From JBKJTP01 sp046590195 (GTDB taxonomy: Bacteria > Bacteroidota > Ignavibacteria > Palsa-1295), in NCBI GenBank assembly GCA_046590195.1, contig JBKJTP010000293.1, forward strand, positions 1-17,106: a stretch of 17,106 nt of DNA, read 5' to 3'. Each line of letters opens with the position of its first letter. Position 1 is the first letter of the stretch. The position numbers were made by a program, and so were the translations under genes. Under the pieces are notes generated by a model. It was not told where the DNA came from, made no database searches, and was given only the letters and a program-made list of their open reading frames with translations. Shown here piece by piece: positions 7,309-14,651 of the stretch.

Positions 7309-9264
7309 CCCGATCTGGTTCAGGGGTACGGCGTCCGTGAGATTGTTGCCACGCACAAATACCTGCGCAGAGATACCTTCGAACAAGAAGCGATAGGCGA
7401 GCCGCGCGTTGAGGATGGTGAATGAGGGGAGCTCGTTGAACACGTTATCGACAGCTGAATAACCCGGCTTCGTGTGCGCTATCTCTAGCGTCGGCTGAAA
7501 CCCTTCATACAAATAATCCAGCGTCATATACGCGATCATCTCCGGTCGCTCCGTCAAGAAGCGTGTACCATCCTGATTGTCCTTCGTTGAGCGAGGCTGC
7601 ATGTAGGTGAAACTCGCTTCGATACTCAGCGGACGAAGCTGGGTGATGAACGTACTGATCTCGATACCGGGATTCGTTGAGCCTTCGAGATTCACACGCT
7701 TGCGAAATGTCTTATCATCGATCGTCGTATCGATCCGCTCGATGGTGCCATCGGTGATGTAATCGAATCCAACGATCTCAAAGCGCCCCCAATCGTACGT
7801 GCCAGTGATGCCTGCCTCGAAGATGTTCGTGCGCTCTGCATGCAGATCAGGATTGAGCACGAAGCGGCGTAATGCTTCGCCATAAAGCTCACGCATCGTT
7901 GGGAAGCGGGTCTTGCGTCCGCCATTCGCTCGAACGCTCAGATTCTCATTGATCGCGTAGCCCAACCCGAGCATCGCGCTGAAGTCGGAGAAATCCTCCT
8001 GATTCACTTTGTCGCCGACTTTCGGCGTGTTCATCATATCGTAGGTGCCGCCAGCGATCAGCTTTAGTGCTGAACTCAAACTCGCTTGATACTCCAAACC
8101 TGCACTGTAGATATTCTGCTGATACGAGAGCACTGGTGCATCGCTCGGAGTGCCGCTTGCATCGTATCCGAAGTCCTTCTGATCGTGCGTCGATGTGAGT
8201 CCATTCAGTGAGAGATCGAGACTGTTCTTGCCGAATTGCTTTCGTAGGATCACGCGTGCCCCGACAGTCCCATCTTCATCCTCTTCGGTCGCGTCTTTCG
8301 TTGTGTACGAGCTGTCCGTGTACTGATCGATCGATTGAGCAAACTGATTGAGCCAGGCGGATCCGCGAAGCGTCAGATCTTTCGCTTCTGTCAAATGCGA
8401 TTCTACATTGAGGATGCCATGAAAATTCGAGTAGCCAGGATACCGCCAATATCTCGCATCGCCAGCGGGCAGATGTGCCTCGGACGGAATGCCCTTCTCG
8501 CCCGAGATATAGTTGAAGGATAAGCCGGCGGTCGTAAAGTCGTTGAACTTGTATTCGCCGCGCACATATCCGTTCATCAGGTTCTGGTCGGTGTTCGTGC
8601 GCTCATCGCGGCCCAGCTGTCCGAACGGGGTGACAGCATCATTCGGCAATCCATAAGCGTCGCGCTTCATGTAGCCGAGCGAGGCTACATAATTGAATGC
8701 ACCCGACGCACCGAGATTCGTGTAGTATCCATTCAGGGATCCAAATTGCCCAACGTGCAAGCCAATGTCGGAAGTGATCCCGTCGCTTGGCTGCTCCTGC
8801 GAGATGAAGCTTACTGCACCACCGGTGACGTTCGCGCCATACAGGATCGAGGGCACACCCTTCGTCACCGTAACAGCGCCAATAGCATTCAACGGCAGCA
8901 TCGCAAGATCGATACGATTATCCCACGGGACATTCATCAATGCACCATCGAGGAACACCGCGACCTGTCGCTCGCCAACTCCGCGCAGAAAGACGAGGGC
9001 TTCGCCTCGCGAATTCGTTCGGATCTGTCCGGCTGGTATCTGAAGCGCCAACTGCTCGGCAGTGCTCACATCCGAGCGCTGCAATCTCGCAAGCGGGATC
9101 TGCTGCACGGTCACCGTCTTGATCTCCCGTTCGCGTTCACCGCCAACGGTGATCTCGCCCATGCGATAGACGCGGATGGAATCCCGGCGCTGGGTCGTGT
9201 CGGATTGTGCAGACGCGCTCGTTGCAAGTGCAGTGACGAGAAGAAGGAGGAGAGTTTGTAGCAT
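7258..9264 (-). CDS. TonB-dependent outer-membrane receptor
   Basis: 668 residues. Signal peptide MLQTLLLLLVTALATSASA with cleavage near residue 19/20. A plug domain follows (about 40-160): GEITVGGE, ALVFLRGVGERQVAVFLDG, IGAVTVTKGVPSILYGANVTGGAVSFI, all typical. The rest is a beta-barrel of the usual length, with the TonB-receptor-like GNNLTD near the end and a C-terminal Phe as needed for BamA-dependent assembly. It transports some scarce ligand (siderophore, cobalamin, metal complex or glycan) using the TonB/ExbBD system; the substrate cannot be told from sequence. There is no N-terminal extension for sigma regulation. It is transcribed leftward after the doxX-pirin pair with a 98-bp gap, so probably from its own promoter. 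Its last 51 bp, stop included, overlap the second small lipoprotein gene on the other strand. Confidence 0.93.
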   Translation of the reverse strand: MLQTLLLLLVTALATSASAQSDTTQRRDSIRVYRMGEITVGGEREREIKTVTVQQIPLARLQRSDVSTAEQLALQIPAGQIRTNSRGEALVFLRGVGERQVAVFLDGALMNVPWDNRIDLAMLPLNAIGAVTVTKGVPSILYGANVTGGAVSFISQEQPSDGITSDIGLHVGQFGSLNGYYTNLGASGAFNYVASLGYMKRDAYGLPNDAVTPFGQLGRDERTNTDQNLMNGYVRGEYKFNDFTTAGLSFNYISGEKGIPSEAHLPAGDARYWRYPGYSNFHGILNVESHLTEAKDLTLRGSAWLNQFAQSIDQYTDSSYTTKDATEEDEDGTVGARVILRKQFGKNSLDLSLNGLTSTHDQKDFGYDASGTPSDAPVLSYQQNIYSAGLEYQASLSSALKLIAGGTYDMMNTPKVGDKVNQEDFSDFSAMLGLGYAINENLSVRANGGRKTRFPTMRELYGEALRRFVLNPDLHAERTNIFEAGITGTYDWGRFEIVGFDYITDGTIERIDTTIDDKTFRKRVNLEGSTNPGIEISTFITQLRPLSIEASFTYMQPRSTKDNQDGTRFLTERPEMIAYMTLDYLYEGFQPTLEIAHTKPGYSAVDNVFNELPSFTILNARLAYRFLFEGISAQVFVRGNNLTDAVPLNQIGLPGAGREFQGGIKLLF

Positions 9265-9362
9265 TCAGTTCTGATTCTGAGAGAGCTACTACAACACGTA
9301 CAGGTTAAAAAAGTCGTCGCGCTTTGAACACATAAAAGCGTGAACTGAATTGGCAGCTAGTT

Positions 9363-10061
9363 CTATACGTCGAACAGAATGATCTCGGCGCCGTCGCTGG
9401 TGCCGGTGATCTCGAGCTTATCTTCTTGAGCAACAGCTACGCCATCGCCTGCCTTGAGATCTATGCCGTTGAGCTTTACTTCGCCCAGCGCGACCTGCAA
9501 CCATGCATGGCGATCCTTGCCAAGCTCATAGCTCACTCGCTCATCCTTATTCAAGACGGAAGCGAAGACCTTTGCATCCTGATAGATCTCGACGGATCCC
9601 TCGTCGCCATTCTCCGATGCGATCAGGCGAAGCTTGTTCTGCTTCTCTTCTTTCGAGAAGAATTTCTGCGCGTAGCGCGGCTGCACGCCCTTCTTGTTCG
9701 GAATGATCCAGATCTGCAGCAAGTGCACAGCTTCACTCTCTGAAGGATTAAACTCCGAATGGAAGACACCAGTACCAGCGCTCATGTGCTGCACGTCACC
9801 AGGTTTGATGATAGAGCCTGTGCCCATCGAGTCCTTGTGTTCAAGCTCGCCCGACAAGACATACGTGATGATCTCCATATCGCGATGCGGATGCATCCCG
9901 AAGCCCTTGCCCGCGGCAACGACATCATCGTTGATCACGCGCAGCGGACCGAAGCCCATGAAGTTCTCATCGTAGTAATCTGCGAATGAGAATGTGAAAT
10001 TACTCTTGAGCCATCCATGATCTGCATGGCCGCGTTCTTCAGCAGGGCGTTTCTGTAACAT
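9363..10061 (-). CDS. Pirin family protein (bicupin; possible quercetinase or redox-sensing protein)
   Basis: 232 residues, the usual length for bacterial pirins. Opening EERGHADHGWLKSNFTFSFADYY and then GFGPLRVINDD are family hallmarks. The N-terminal cupin carries the metal ligands His57 and His59 (in MHPHRDMEI), His101 and Glu103 (in FHSEFN), matching the four iron ligands of characterised pirins. A second cupin domain fills the C-terminal half (about 130-232). Cytoplasmic. Characterised relatives act as quercetin 2,3-dioxygenases or as redox/stress-linked regulators; which applies here is unknown. It lies 32 bp downstream of a DoxX family gene on the same strand, which supports an operon and a redox or electrophile-stress role. 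Confidence 0.93.
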   Translation of the reverse strand: MLQKRPAEERGHADHGWLKSNFTFSFADYYDENFMGFGPLRVINDDVVAAGKGFGMHPHRDMEIITYVLSGELEHKDSMGTGSIIKPGDVQHMSAGTGVFHSEFNPSESEAVHLLQIWIIPNKKGVQPRYAQKFFSKEEKQNKLRLIASENGDEGSVEIYQDAKVFASVLNKDERVSYELGKDRHAWLQVALGEVKLNGIDLKAGDGVAVAQEDKLEITGTSDGAEIILFDV

Positions 10062-10093
10062 GATCGTAAGCTAGAGATATAGGCCGATATGAT

Positions 10094-10534
10094 TTAAGCT
10101 CGCTCTCCAGCTTTACGCGATGCGAGCATGGAATCGATGCTGTACTTACCAGGTCCTAGGAAAACAACCGCGAGCGCCATGACCGCAAGCGTCAGCGGAA
10201 ACTCCATGCCTTTGTTCGAAGCGAAGAAGCCGCCAGAAAGATGTTGGGCTGATGCAACGAACATCGTGACAGCAACGAATAGGGCGGAGGGGCGCGTCAG
10301 CAACCCGATGATAAGTAGTGCGCCGCCGATCAATTCTGAGAAGCTTGCGGCGTAAACGAGGATCTCAGGAAATTTTTGACCCATGCCGGCGAGCGTCGCA
10401 TCCATGCCTTTGCCGCCCCACCATCCGAGCACCTTTTGCGCACCGTGGGCGAACATGACCGAGCCGAGGATCAGTCTGATCAGCAATGCTCCAGTGGACA
10501 GCTGGAGCGGGGAGGTCGTTGTCAAAATACTCAT
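10094..10534 (-). CDS. DoxX family membrane protein
   Basis: 146 residues with about four transmembrane helices. Family signature seen: LIRLILGSVMFAHGAQKVLGWWGG, a glycine-rich GGALLIIGLLTRPSA, HLSGGFFASNKGMEFPL and the C-terminal LGPGKYSID. DoxX/DoxD relatives include a thiosulfate:quinone oxidoreductase subunit and, in other bacteria, oxidoreductases tied to thiol or oxidative stress; most DoxX proteins, this one included, have no proven reaction. It is the first gene of a doxX-pirin pair. Upstream, about 75 bp before the start, is an 18-bp perfect palindrome that is a likely operator. No Shine-Dalgarno seen. Confidence 0.9.
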   Translation of the reverse strand: MSILTTTSPLQLSTGALLIRLILGSVMFAHGAQKVLGWWGGKGMDATLAGMGQKFPEILVYAASFSELIGGALLIIGLLTRPSALFVAVTMFVASAQHLSGGFFASNKGMEFPLTLAVMALAVVFLGPGKYSIDSMLASRKAGERA

Positions 10535-10608
10535 ATTACTTTCGAGGTTGGGATGACCGATTAAATGACTGCCTAACGAATGACACCGTATCTAACGGTA
10601 TGCCGAAG

Positions 10609-10626
10609 TATTTGTTGCAACAAATA
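10609..10626. promoter_or_regulatory. 18-bp perfect palindrome, candidate operator of doxX-pirin
   Basis: TATTTGTTGCAACAAATA reads identically on both strands; the flanks AGTATT/AATACT continue the dyad with a one-base offset. The centre is 83-84 bp upstream of doxX, at a place where a -33 TTTG would overlap it, followed 20 bp later on the minus strand by TACCGTTA, a poor -7 match. Size and symmetry suit a dimeric winged-helix repressor (MarR or HxlR type), but no regulator gene is in the window. Confidence 0.6.
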
Positions 10627-10658
10627 ATACTCATCCGGTAAATCAGTTGATTCCGTTT

Positions 10659-10700
10659 GGACCCCGGACCCTGGAAACCGGATCCCGGACACCGGCCTCC
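10659..10700. repeat. Degenerate heptanucleotide tandem repeat (six units)
   Basis: Six consecutive 7-base units all begin with GG, the first five with GGA; consensus GGACCCC, first units GGACCCC and GGACCCT, later ones with one to three changes. No coding potential seen. Confidence 0.65.
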
Positions 10701-10844
10701 CATTACAATCTCCTAACTCTTCAGACGAAACGTTTGAAATTCGGCGGGGGTTAGGCCGCTTGCACCAATATCAAAAAGGTATAGTGGCTCAAGAGGCGCG
10801 ATAAAAGCGTCGAAATTGGTCAATTTGGGCCGCTTTCATATTAT

Positions 10845-10850
10845 AGAGGA
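10845..10850 (+). promoter_or_regulatory. Ribosome-binding site of bipA
   Basis: AGAGGA lies 6 nt before ATG 10857 and fixes that start. It is the only clear Shine-Dalgarno sequence in front of any gene in this window. Confidence 0.7.
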
Positions 10851-10856
10851 TAGTCG

Positions 10857-12707
10857 ATGGCTGAACGGGTTGCTGAAATTCTAAGACAAGATATACGAAA
10901 TGTTGCCATTATCGCGCACGTCGATCATGGCAAGACCACTCTCGTGGACCAGATGCTCCGCCAAAGCGGTACATTTCGCGCCAACGAGACCCTGACCGAG
11001 CGCGTCATGGATTCCAACGATCTCGAGCGCGAGAAGGGGATCACGATCATGGCGAAGAACACCTCGATCCATTGGGGCGGCCACAAGATCAACATCGTTG
11101 ACACCCCGGGCCACGCTGACTTCGGCGGCGAGGTCGAGCGTATCCTCAAGATGGTCGATGGCGTGATCCTGCTCGTTGATGCTGCTGAAGGATGCCTGCC
11201 TCAGACGAAGTTTGTTCTGAAGAAGTCTCTGTCGCTGAACCTCAAGCCGATCGTTGTTATCAATAAGATCGATCGTAAGGACGCACGTCCGCAGGAAGTA
11301 CTCGACGAAGTGTTCGAGCTTTTCATGTCGCTTGGCGCAACCTACGAGCAGCTCGAATTCCCGATCGTTTATGCTGTCGGTAAGTTCGGTCTCGCAAAGC
11401 ACAAGCTTGAAGATGAGAAGATGGACGATCTCGCGCCACTCTTCCAGACAATTTTAGATAAGGTGCCACCGCCACCTGGCGAGATGGATGCACCATACCA
11501 GATGCTCGTTGCCAACGTCGATTGGTCCGACTATCTCGGCCGTCTCGCAGTAGGACGTATCTTCCGCGGCACAGTAAAGGCTGGCGACTGGATCGCACGC
11601 ATTAAGCATGATGGTACCATCGAGAAGGCGAAGATCGCAAAGCTCTATATCTTTGAAGGTCTCAAGCGAATGGAAACGCAGGAAGCTTCTGCCGGCGAGA
11701 TCATTCAGCTTGCAGGACTCGAAGACGTTCACATCGGCGAGACACTTGCAGATGTCGAACATCCTGATCCACTGCCGATCATCAATGTTGACGAGCCGAC
11801 GATCTCCATGAACTTCATGGTCAACGACTCGCCATTCGCAGGTAAGGAAGGCAAGTTCGTTACATCGCGCCACTTGCGCGAGCGTTTGATTCGTGAGCTT
11901 CGTAAGAACATTTCGATCCGCGTTGAGGACGTATCGCCTGATACCTTCAAGGTAGCAGCGCGTGGTGAGCTTCAGTTAGCGATCCTGATCGAGACGATGC
12001 GCCGCGAAGGATTCGAGTTTGCAGTGTCGAAGCCAGAGGTCATCATGCAGGAGCTTGATGGCGACACGATGGAGCCGATCGAGCAGGTTGTGGTCGATGT
12101 GCCGGAAGATTACGTTGGAAATGTCATCGAAGCGCTTGGTATGCGTAAGGGACAGATGGTCAACATGGCGACGCTCAACGGGCAGTCGCACATCGAGTAT
12201 CATGTGCCTTCACGTGGTATGATCGGTTTCCGTGGCGAGTTCCTGACAATGACGCGCGGTACCGGTGTACTCAATCAGGTGTTCTACGATTACGAGACCT
12301 ACAAGGGTGCGATCGCAGGCCGCTCACGTGGAGCGCTGATCTCACTTGAGGATGGCGATACCACAGCGTACTCGATGGAGAATCTCCGCGAGCGTTCGAC
12401 ATTCTTTGTCGCAGCTGGTGTTAAGGTCTATAAGGGGATGATCATTGGCGAGAATGTCCGCGACGAGGACATGGTAGTCAACGTGACAAAGAAAAAGCAC
12501 CTGACGAACATGCGTGCTTCGGGTTCGGATGGCACAGTGCAGCTCGATCCACCACGCCTGATGTCGCTCGAACAACAGATCGAGTGGCTCGACGACGATG
12601 AACTGCTGGAGGTCACGCCAGAGTCAACCCGCTTCCGCAAGCGTATCCTCGATCCAAACGATCGCAACCGCGAGCGCAAGCGCAAGGATGCACTGTCAGT
12701 AGCTTAA
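10857..12707 (+). CDS. typA: Ribosome-associated translational GTPase BipA/TypA
   Basis: EF-G-like GTPase that binds the 70S ribosome and assists 50S subunit assembly and stress or cold adaptation. 616 residues, close to the usual 600-615. G domain: G1 AHVDHGKTT (20-28), switch region EREKGITI (57-64), G3 DTPGH (82-86), G4 NKID (136-139). Then a beta-barrel domain II (about 205-300), EF-G III-like and V-like domains (about 310-480) and the BipA-specific C-terminal domain, which ends in a basic tail (RKRILDPNDRNRERKRK). All nucleotide-binding motifs are intact. The start has a good ribosome-binding site. It is monocistronic: a divergent gap precedes it and a hairpin terminator follows. Confidence 0.97.
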   Translation: MAERVAEILRQDIRNVAIIAHVDHGKTTLVDQMLRQSGTFRANETLTERVMDSNDLEREKGITIMAKNTSIHWGGHKINIVDTPGHADFGGEVERILKMVDGVILLVDAAEGCLPQTKFVLKKSLSLNLKPIVVINKIDRKDARPQEVLDEVFELFMSLGATYEQLEFPIVYAVGKFGLAKHKLEDEKMDDLAPLFQTILDKVPPPPGEMDAPYQMLVANVDWSDYLGRLAVGRIFRGTVKAGDWIARIKHDGTIEKAKIAKLYIFEGLKRMETQEASAGEIIQLAGLEDVHIGETLADVEHPDPLPIINVDEPTISMNFMVNDSPFAGKEGKFVTSRHLRERLIRELRKNISIRVEDVSPDTFKVAARGELQLAILIETMRREGFEFAVSKPEVIMQELDGDTMEPIEQVVVDVPEDYVGNVIEALGMRKGQMVNMATLNGQSHIEYHVPSRGMIGFRGEFLTMTRGTGVLNQVFYDYETYKGAIAGRSRGALISLEDGDTTAYSMENLRERSTFFVAAGVKVYKGMIIGENVRDEDMVVNVTKKKHLTNMRASGSDGTVQLDPPRLMSLEQQIEWLDDDELLEVTPESTRFRKRILDPNDRNRERKRKDALSVA

Positions 12708-12710
12708 GTT

Positions 12711-12738
12711 AGTGCTGAGATGAAAGTGCTGAGTGCTG
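12711..12738. repeat. Short heptanucleotide repeat after bipA
   Basis: Four 7-base steps: AGTGCTG, AGATGAA (degenerate), AGTGCTG, AGTGCTG. It begins three bases after the bipA stop. Different unit from the array before bipA but the same 7-bp period. Confidence 0.55.
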
Positions 12739-12775
12739 AGTAAAATGTGGCGCTGGCTTTAGCCGGCAAGCCCAA

Positions 12776-12803
12776 GAATGGCGTCGAGAGATCGACGCCA
12801 TTC
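12776..12803 (+). terminator. Hairpin terminator of bipA
   Basis: Perfect 12-bp stem GAATGGCGTCGA / TCGACGCCATTC closed by GAGA, a GNRA-type tetraloop. The following GCTATTTAGAGATTTT is only moderately T-rich, so termination efficiency is uncertain. A second smaller hairpin lies before it (GCTGGC-TTTA-GCCGGC, near 12753-12768) and another after it (GCGAGG/CCTCGC, 12830-12851). Confidence 0.6.
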
Positions 12804-12874
12804 GCTATTTAGAGATTTTCGATGTGTGTGCGAGGTTTGATGACCCCTCGCATTATGCACCCCCAATTTGTGCT

Positions 12875-12882
12875 TAACTTTG
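12875..12882 (+). promoter_or_regulatory. TAnnTTTG element directly before the YD-repeat lipoprotein
   Basis: TAACTTTG followed by CAA and then ATG. If it is a real -7 element the transcript would begin at or next to the start codon (leaderless). No clear -33 TTTG at 19-21 bp. Confidence 0.35.
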
Positions 12883-12885
12883 CAA

Positions 12886-13995
12886 ATGCTCCGCATTGCG
12901 ATATCTTTACTGCTCATCTTCCTATCCTCCTGCGCCACTAGCGAGCAGGCTGATTATGGGTGGGTGGCTAAGCCGAAGTTGGCCATTATCGAGAAGTATA
13001 ATACGAAGACAAAGCTATTCGATACGGTCGCCTACAGACAGTATTATTCGACTGATGGCGTCTTGGATTCTATCGTGGATCAGATCCAGAATTCGCGATC
13101 AGTTTATAATCGGTTTAGCCATTCTGACAACACTTATCGCATCATCCCCTGGGACTACTCCTTAACGGCAAACTTCACACAAGCATACACAAGAGATTCT
13201 ACAAACAACTGGCGACTTGTCAGCGAGCGAGAAGATTCGGTGCACAACGGATATGTGGTATCAACCGAGTATCGTCACCACGATAGTTTAGGAGTATGGA
13301 AACCAATGATTCGGAGTTGGGAAGAATATGATGCAGAGGGATATAAGACGGCAGAACTTAGGTGCAACGACATTGGCACTGTTACAGGGAAGCGCTTCTT
13401 CTATGACCGCAATCGTTCAGGCAAAGTCTTTCGCATGACGCAGATTGGGCAAAGCGATACTTCCTGGTTCAAGGGCACGCAGTTGTTCGATACAAATTCA
13501 TATTCCTCATATCGTTACGATGATAACGGCGTTCTGGTTGAGATGGTCGATTCAACTGTCCTAGAGTGGTATGACTCCTACTCCTTCGTGATGCGATATT
13601 CCGAGTTTGAGTACTTTGATACTGTGGCTTGGTTCTCCCGTCAGGTAATCCCGCATGTTCACGGCGCATTTCCTAAGCGGCAGATGATGAAACGAGGACT
13701 CCTGACGGTGCGAACGAGGGAAGGGGAAAACAAGAATCGCTTCAGTGCAACACTTGATGATCGCTACCGTTTGATCTCACTTGAAACAAACTCATCACGT
13801 ACGCGGGCTAATTACTACGAAGACAATAGCTTAAGGGAGAAATTAATTTACGATGTGAATGGTGCTCTCACAGAGCATGAACGTACTCTGCGAATATATG
13901 ACGACCAGCGCCGCGTACTGATGCAAGAGAGACAATCGTACGACAGTAAACTGAAGCTGTATCAAACCACTTCACGCAGTTATTACAGCTATTAA
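12886..13995 (+). CDS. Hypothetical lipoprotein with YD-like repeats
   Basis: 369 residues from ATG 12886: MLRIAISLLLIFLSSC, lipobox LSSC (Cys16). The frame stays open to a TTG at 12868, but the signal peptide clearly begins at 12886. The mature protein is rich in Tyr, Ser, Asp and Arg and carries scattered YDxxG-like units: YDAEGYKT (148), YDRNRSGKV (173), YDDNGVLV (211), YDVNGALT (322), YDDQRRVL (338). This resembles beta-strand YD/RHS-type or MORN/YwqK-like repeats of Bacteroidota surface proteins, but no toxin or RHS core is present. GC content looks lower than in neighbours (about 42-47% in two lines I counted, against about 53% in a bipA line). No function assigned. A TAnnTTTG element ends 3 nt before the ATG. 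Converges with the DUF1569 gene with a 5-bp gap. Confidence 0.8.
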   Translation: MLRIAISLLLIFLSSCATSEQADYGWVAKPKLAIIEKYNTKTKLFDTVAYRQYYSTDGVLDSIVDQIQNSRSVYNRFSHSDNTYRIIPWDYSLTANFTQAYTRDSTNNWRLVSEREDSVHNGYVVSTEYRHHDSLGVWKPMIRSWEEYDAEGYKTAELRCNDIGTVTGKRFFYDRNRSGKVFRMTQIGQSDTSWFKGTQLFDTNSYSSYRYDDNGVLVEMVDSTVLEWYDSYSFVMRYSEFEYFDTVAWFSRQVIPHVHGAFPKRQMMKRGLLTVRTREGENKNRFSATLDDRYRLISLETNSSRTRANYYEDNSLREKLIYDVNGALTEHERTLRIYDDQRRVLMQERQSYDSKLKLYQTTSRSYYSY

Positions 13996-14000
13996 CTGGT

Positions 14001-14444
14001 TCATACCCCAAACTGCCGCAGATGATGATCAATATGCTTATACCCTAGCTGCCCGAGTTGCTCGCGCGACATCTTGCCGAAGAAATCGTGCATGTACTCG
14101 GGAGTCGTGTAGTTATCGTAGCCTTGGATCTGCGCAATCCACTTCGCTTTGGCTTCCTCGAGATCGCCGCTGCCGTTGACCTTGTAGCTCGGCGAGGTCG
14201 GGACATTCTTGTCGAGAGGCTTCTCGTCACGCAGCACTCGTTTCAGCGCGATCTTGCCAAAGACTTTGCCGATGATTGCCTGCTTGACCTTCACGTCATT
14301 CAGTACCCTTTCGTCCCAGACCGTCAGATGTCCGATCATCTGAAAGGCGCTCATCTTGCCCCATTGTGCGGTGCAACTAGCGTCGAGCTTGGTGACGCGG
14401 GCGATCAATTCATCTCTGGTGGCTTTGTCGAGTATAGTTTTCAT
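14001..14444 (-). CDS. DinB superfamily protein, DUF1569-like
   Basis: 147 residues from ATG 14444 (MKTILDKATRDELIARV); the frame extends upstream to 14534 but that part is not DinB-like and runs through a hairpin repeat. DinB-like four-helix bundle features: WGKMSAFQMIGHL with His39, MHDFFGKMSREQLGQL with His119, and C-terminal YKHIDHHLRQFGV with His137/140/141, which supply the usual three-His metal site. Closest in layout to DUF1569 proteins, whose role is unknown; other DinB superfamily members are metal-dependent thiol transferases, which is only a hint. No signal peptide, so cytoplasmic. A TATCTTTG (TAnnTTTG) element ends 4 nt before the ATG. Confidence 0.85.
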   Translation of the reverse strand: MKTILDKATRDELIARVTKLDASCTAQWGKMSAFQMIGHLTVWDERVLNDVKVKQAIIGKVFGKIALKRVLRDEKPLDKNVPTSPSYKVNGSGDLEEAKAKWIAQIQGYDNYTTPEYMHDFFGKMSREQLGQLGYKHIDHHLRQFGV

Positions 14445-14448
14445 TGGA

Positions 14449-14456
14449 CAAAGATA
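14449..14456 (-). promoter_or_regulatory. TAnnTTTG element directly before the DUF1569 gene
   Basis: TATCTTTG on the minus strand, then TCCA and ATG. Same placement as before the YD-repeat lipoprotein, which would give a leaderless mRNA. The expected -33 position falls within the neighbouring hairpin repeat and shows no TTTG. Confidence 0.35.
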
Positions 14457-14459
14457 CGA

Positions 14460-14490
14460 CCTGTAGCGGCGCGGTCCCCGGGCCAGGTGG
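14460..14490 (+). repeat. REP-like element, left copy (plus orientation)
   Basis: Starts CCTGTAGC; the GTAG tetranucleotide (14463-14466) sits at the 5' foot of an imperfect hairpin GGCGCGG-TCC-CCGGGCC (one mismatch). It matches the right copy at 25 of 31 positions in inverted orientation. GTAG or GGAG before an imperfect palindrome is the known layout of REP sequences mobilised by RAYT transposases. Confidence 0.6.
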
Positions 14491-14579
14491 CAAAGGGCAG
14501 GAGATTCAAGCTGTTGAGAAGGAGTAAAAGGCATGCATCTGCGAGGCGCATTTATTAACCCTGAAGCCTGTGCTCGTCT

Positions 14580-14610
14580 CGACCAAGCGCGGGAACCGCG
14601 CTGCTACAGG
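14580..14610 (-). repeat. REP-like element, right copy (minus orientation)
   Basis: On the minus strand: CCTGTAGC, then a perfect 7-bp hairpin AGCGCGG-TTC-CCGCGCT (14586-14602). GTAG is at 14607-14604. Together with the left copy it forms a BIME-like inverted pair with an 89-bp spacer in which I see no gene. Confidence 0.6.
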
Positions 14611-14651
14611 GGAGAGGGAACATAAACCAAGATCAAAGTCATTGAACCTCC

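Larger units (their letters stand above)
10535..10856. other. 322-bp divergent intergenic region between doxX and bipA
   Basis: No gene seen. It holds, left to right: an ACCGT/ACGGT inverted repeat (10585-10599), the 18-bp palindrome (10609-10626), a degenerate heptanucleotide array (10659-10700), a smaller palindrome AAATTG-GT-CAATTT (10813-10826), and the bipA ribosome-binding site (10845-10850). The promoters of doxX (leftward) and bipA (rightward) must lie here. Confidence 0.7.

Noticed and set aside
8746..9261. 171-codon open frame antisense to the TonB receptor plug region
   Set aside because: Lies opposite conserved plug motifs and shows no recognisable features; a shadow of codon bias.
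9307..9340. Possible pirin terminator on the minus strand (CGCTTT/AAAGCG, then six T)
   Set aside because: Stem of only 6 bp with a 9-nt loop, and 7 nt separate it from the T-run; too weak to call.
9265..9362. Cobalamin riboswitch or other leader RNA before the TonB receptor
   Set aside because: The gap is only 98 bp and shows no B12-box or other conserved riboswitch core.
14058..14558. 166-codon open frame antisense to the DUF1569 gene
   Set aside because: The minus-strand DinB-like protein explains the region; this frame also runs through the left REP-like hairpin.
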